In this document: piece by piece, positions 38,191 to 39,604 of the stretch
How positions within the stretch are numbered: position 1 is the first letter of the stretch
How the letters are laid out: every line of letters begins with the position of its first letter
Origin: Deltaproteobacteria bacterium
Lineage (GTDB): Bacteria > Desulfobacterota > Desulfarculia > Adiutricales > Adiutricaceae
Length of the DNA: 39,604 nt
Direction: 5' to 3'
Assembly (NCBI GenBank): GCA_031279515.1
Contig: JAITII010000041.1
Span: 1 to 39,604 of the forward strand
Notes under the pieces: model-generated
The model's input: the letters and a program-made list of their open reading frames with translations, nothing else
The model's database searches: none
Told to the model about the DNA's origin: nothing
Position numbers and translations under genes: made by a program

Positions 38191-39604
38191 CTACTTTTCT
38201 GACTGAATTATTTTTTTTGATTCCTTAGCGAATTCGATAATCTTTGCAAAATCAGGTGTAGTATGATAAGATAGGCAATAATTTGCCTTTATTTTAACTG
38301 CAGAACTACTCTCATTAGCTGGTTTATTATAAAAATAAAATTCACCAGTATTTAACGTATTAAATTTTTCTTTTGGAACATGCAATTGAGTGCTAGCGGT
38401 ATTCATGTCTGCAATAGCCGACTGTCTGCCACATAGTTTAGCTTTTAGATTGGTGGTTATGTTGTTGTCAATTGTACTTGGTCCTTGAGTGGCTAAAATG
38501 AGACTATATTGATACTTTCTTGCCATTGCGGCAAATTTTATAATGATATCTTTGGAAGTAGTTGATTTTATAGAAGGAGCAAATCTTGCTGCTTCATCAA
38601 TAACTATAAGTCCATTTAGGGTATTTGGATGATTCATCTTAATATAATCAAAAAGCAGGGTAAAGATAGTATCAACTATTTGCCGTTGTTGATCTTCGTT
38701 GGCTTGCATGATGTTTAAAATAGAAATTCTTGTTTTACCAGATTTTGAAGTAAAAAGGTCATGTATATTAGAGAAAGATGTCTTAGACAATGAAGGTGTG
38801 GACAGTAGATATAAGTTAATGTCAGCAGTCAATTCAGCTGCATTTTTAATTTGCTTATCATTTAAGCCATTTACTAAATCATCTAACATATTTAATGTAT
38901 CATGTAAGGCTTTAATAGTATACTCACTATTTCTTTTCTTCATTTGTTGAAGTGCTATTTTTACTAAGTTTTTTTTGGGTGTGTTTGTTTTTAATTTTAG
39001 CTTCAATAATTGATCAAGGTTAGAAGTAGCAGATGATATAATTAATTCCAATTCTCGCGAGTTATCATCATAGTTTGATAAGTTTGGTATATAGGGGAGT
39101 GTAAATAGATTTCCTTCTTCGTTAAAAGGGGTCCAGATTATAACTTCGGTTTTCTCAAAATATAATTTACTAAGTTTTTCATCTTCATCTGTCCATTGTT
39201 GAGGTCTTTCTTTAAAGCGTTGACCCATCATAGAAAGATCGCCGGAAATGTCAATAATTACTGCAGGCACACCTTTTAGAGACGCTTCTTCAACAATTCT
39301 TTTGAGTAAAACAGTTTTACCCGAACCAGAAGCCCCTAGAATTGCCACATGTTGGCATAATTCCCTTATCTCCAAATATTGCTCTTCATCTAGAGTACCA
39401 TCTTTTAATAATCTTTTGCCAATGCTTATTTTATTAGAAGGTAAATTTTGAGTCCCTGTGGAAGTCCCAGTTCCAGTTGAAGTCCCAGTTCCAGTTGAAG
39501 TCCCAGTTCCAGTTGAAGTCCCAGTTCCAGTTGAAGTCCCAGTCCCTGTTGAAGTAACAATATCGCTAGTAAGCCACGAGAGCTCCTTAGTTAGAAAATT
39601 AATT
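38191..39604 (-). CDS. HerA-type DNA-translocase ATPase, N-terminus beyond window
   Basis: The visible part is 470 residues and open to the right edge. HerA/FtsK-superfamily motifs are clear: Walker A GASGSGKT, VIDISGDLS, Walker B LIVIDEAARFAP, ILATQGPSTID (sensor) and LCGRQS (arginine finger region). ATPases of this group form hexamers that pump DNA or drive partner nucleases. An internal TTG at 39375 is not the true start, because the frame continues upstream: SIGKRLLKDG precedes the ATPase core, as in HerA. Before that come six TSTGTG units (DNA repeat 39448-39555) and INFLTKELSWLTSDIV at the edge. The Thr/Gly repeat looks like a flexible linker to another domain. It is the first visible gene of the cassette. 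Confidence 0.85.
   Translation of the reverse strand, partial: INFLTKELSWLTSDIVTSTGTGTSTGTGTSTGTGTSTGTGTSTGTGTSTGTQNLPSNKISIGKRLLKDGTLDEEQYLEIRELCQHVAILGASGSGKTVLLKRIVEEASLKGVPAVIIDISGDLSMMGQRFKERPQQWTDEDEKLSKLYFEKTEVIIWTPFNEEGNLFTLPYIPNLSNYDDNSRELELIISSATSNLDQLLKLKLKTNTPKKNLVKIALQQMKKRNSEYTIKALHDTLNMLDDLVNGLNDKQIKNAAELTADINLYLLSTPSLSKTSFSNIHDLFTSKSGKTRISILNIMQANEDQQRQIVDTIFTLLFDYIKMNHPNTLNGLIVIDEAARFAPSIKSTTSKDIIIKFAAMARKYQYSLILATQGPSTIDNNITTNLKAKLCGRQSAIADMNTASTQLHVPKEKFNTLNTGEFYFYNKPANESSSAVKIKANYCLSYHTTPDFAKIIEFAKESKKIIQSEK
39448..39555 (-). repeat. six-unit 18-bp coding tandem repeat (TSTGTG)n
   Basis: Four perfect units of ACTTCAACTGGAACTGGG (minus strand) are flanked by one variant unit on each side, all in frame in the HerA-type gene. 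The length is a multiple of three, so gain or loss of units changes linker length without a frameshift. Confidence 0.9.

Noticed and set aside
39448-39555. Short regular repeats that resemble a CRISPR array
   Set aside because: 18-bp units are contiguous without spacers and in frame in a coding sequence.
33975-39604. Prophage or integrative element at the right end
   Set aside because: No integrase, transposase, structural phage gene, tRNA or att-like direct repeats are visible; only base composition suggests transfer.

Overview
The window looks like a chromosomal segment of a Gram-negative bacterium. It encodes outer-membrane biogenesis factors (a SurA-type chaperone and a BamD-like lipoprotein) and an envelope lytic-transglycosylase relative. 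The gene sets phoH-(7TM-HD)-ybeY and trx-bamD, a PilB/GspE ATPase and an EFR1-type flavodoxin/ferredoxin protein suggest a deltaproteobacterial (Desulfobacterota-like) lineage, but no rRNA or tRNA is present to prove this. Core genes have balanced base composition, while the spacers are long, very AT-rich and full of short repeats.

Layout. The left edge (1-74) holds the first 24 codons of a small membrane protein that runs off the window. A long spacer with two terminator-like hairpins follows, then an orphan exported protein (904-1830). From 2.4 to 14 kb almost everything is on the minus strand, as three transcription units: glgC, an exported ankyrin protein and a transglycosylase-like protein lacking its catalytic Glu (5932 to 2419); phoH, a 7TM-HD phosphodiesterase and ybeY (10179 to 6139); and surA, rodZ and mgtE (13978 to 10484). 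On the plus strand, 14.6-15.7 kb carries two tandem paralogous exported proteins. radA (minus) and an orphan PilB-type ATPase fused to a cyclic-nucleotide-binding domain (plus) diverge from a 1.3 kb AT-rich spacer. A znuA-znuC-znuB-type metal ABC transporter follows (21.8-24.6 kb), then two small proteins, a nucleoside phosphorylase and a DUF456 membrane protein (minus), thioredoxin and a BamD-like lipoprotein (plus), a CorC/HlyC-type protein (minus), glgB (plus) and the EFR1 protein (plus).

The right end (34.5-39.6 kb) is different: markedly AT-rich and without housekeeping genes. Three co-directional minus-strand genes encode a HerA-type DNA-translocase ATPase (its N-terminus lies beyond the window), a winged-helix-like 220-aa protein and a 617-aa AAA-type ATPase. 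A Lys-rich protein of unknown function converges on them. HerA + winged helix + AAA resembles the architecture of multi-gene DNA-processing or defence cassettes, but I do not recognise it as a named system. It is the best candidate here for an undescribed system. The HerA-type reading frame continues to the window end through an in-frame (TSTGTG)n linker of six 18-bp repeats, implying a further domain outside the window.

Other sequence-level items are: a roughly 95-100 bp hairpin-forming element present twice (27254-27347 and 33960-34059); a perfect 15-bp inverted repeat inside znuA; a promoter followed almost at once by a strong terminator at 14148-14231; and several short tandem arrays in spacers. 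Glycogen metabolism is split between glgC and glgB, about 24 kb apart; no glycogen synthase is seen.
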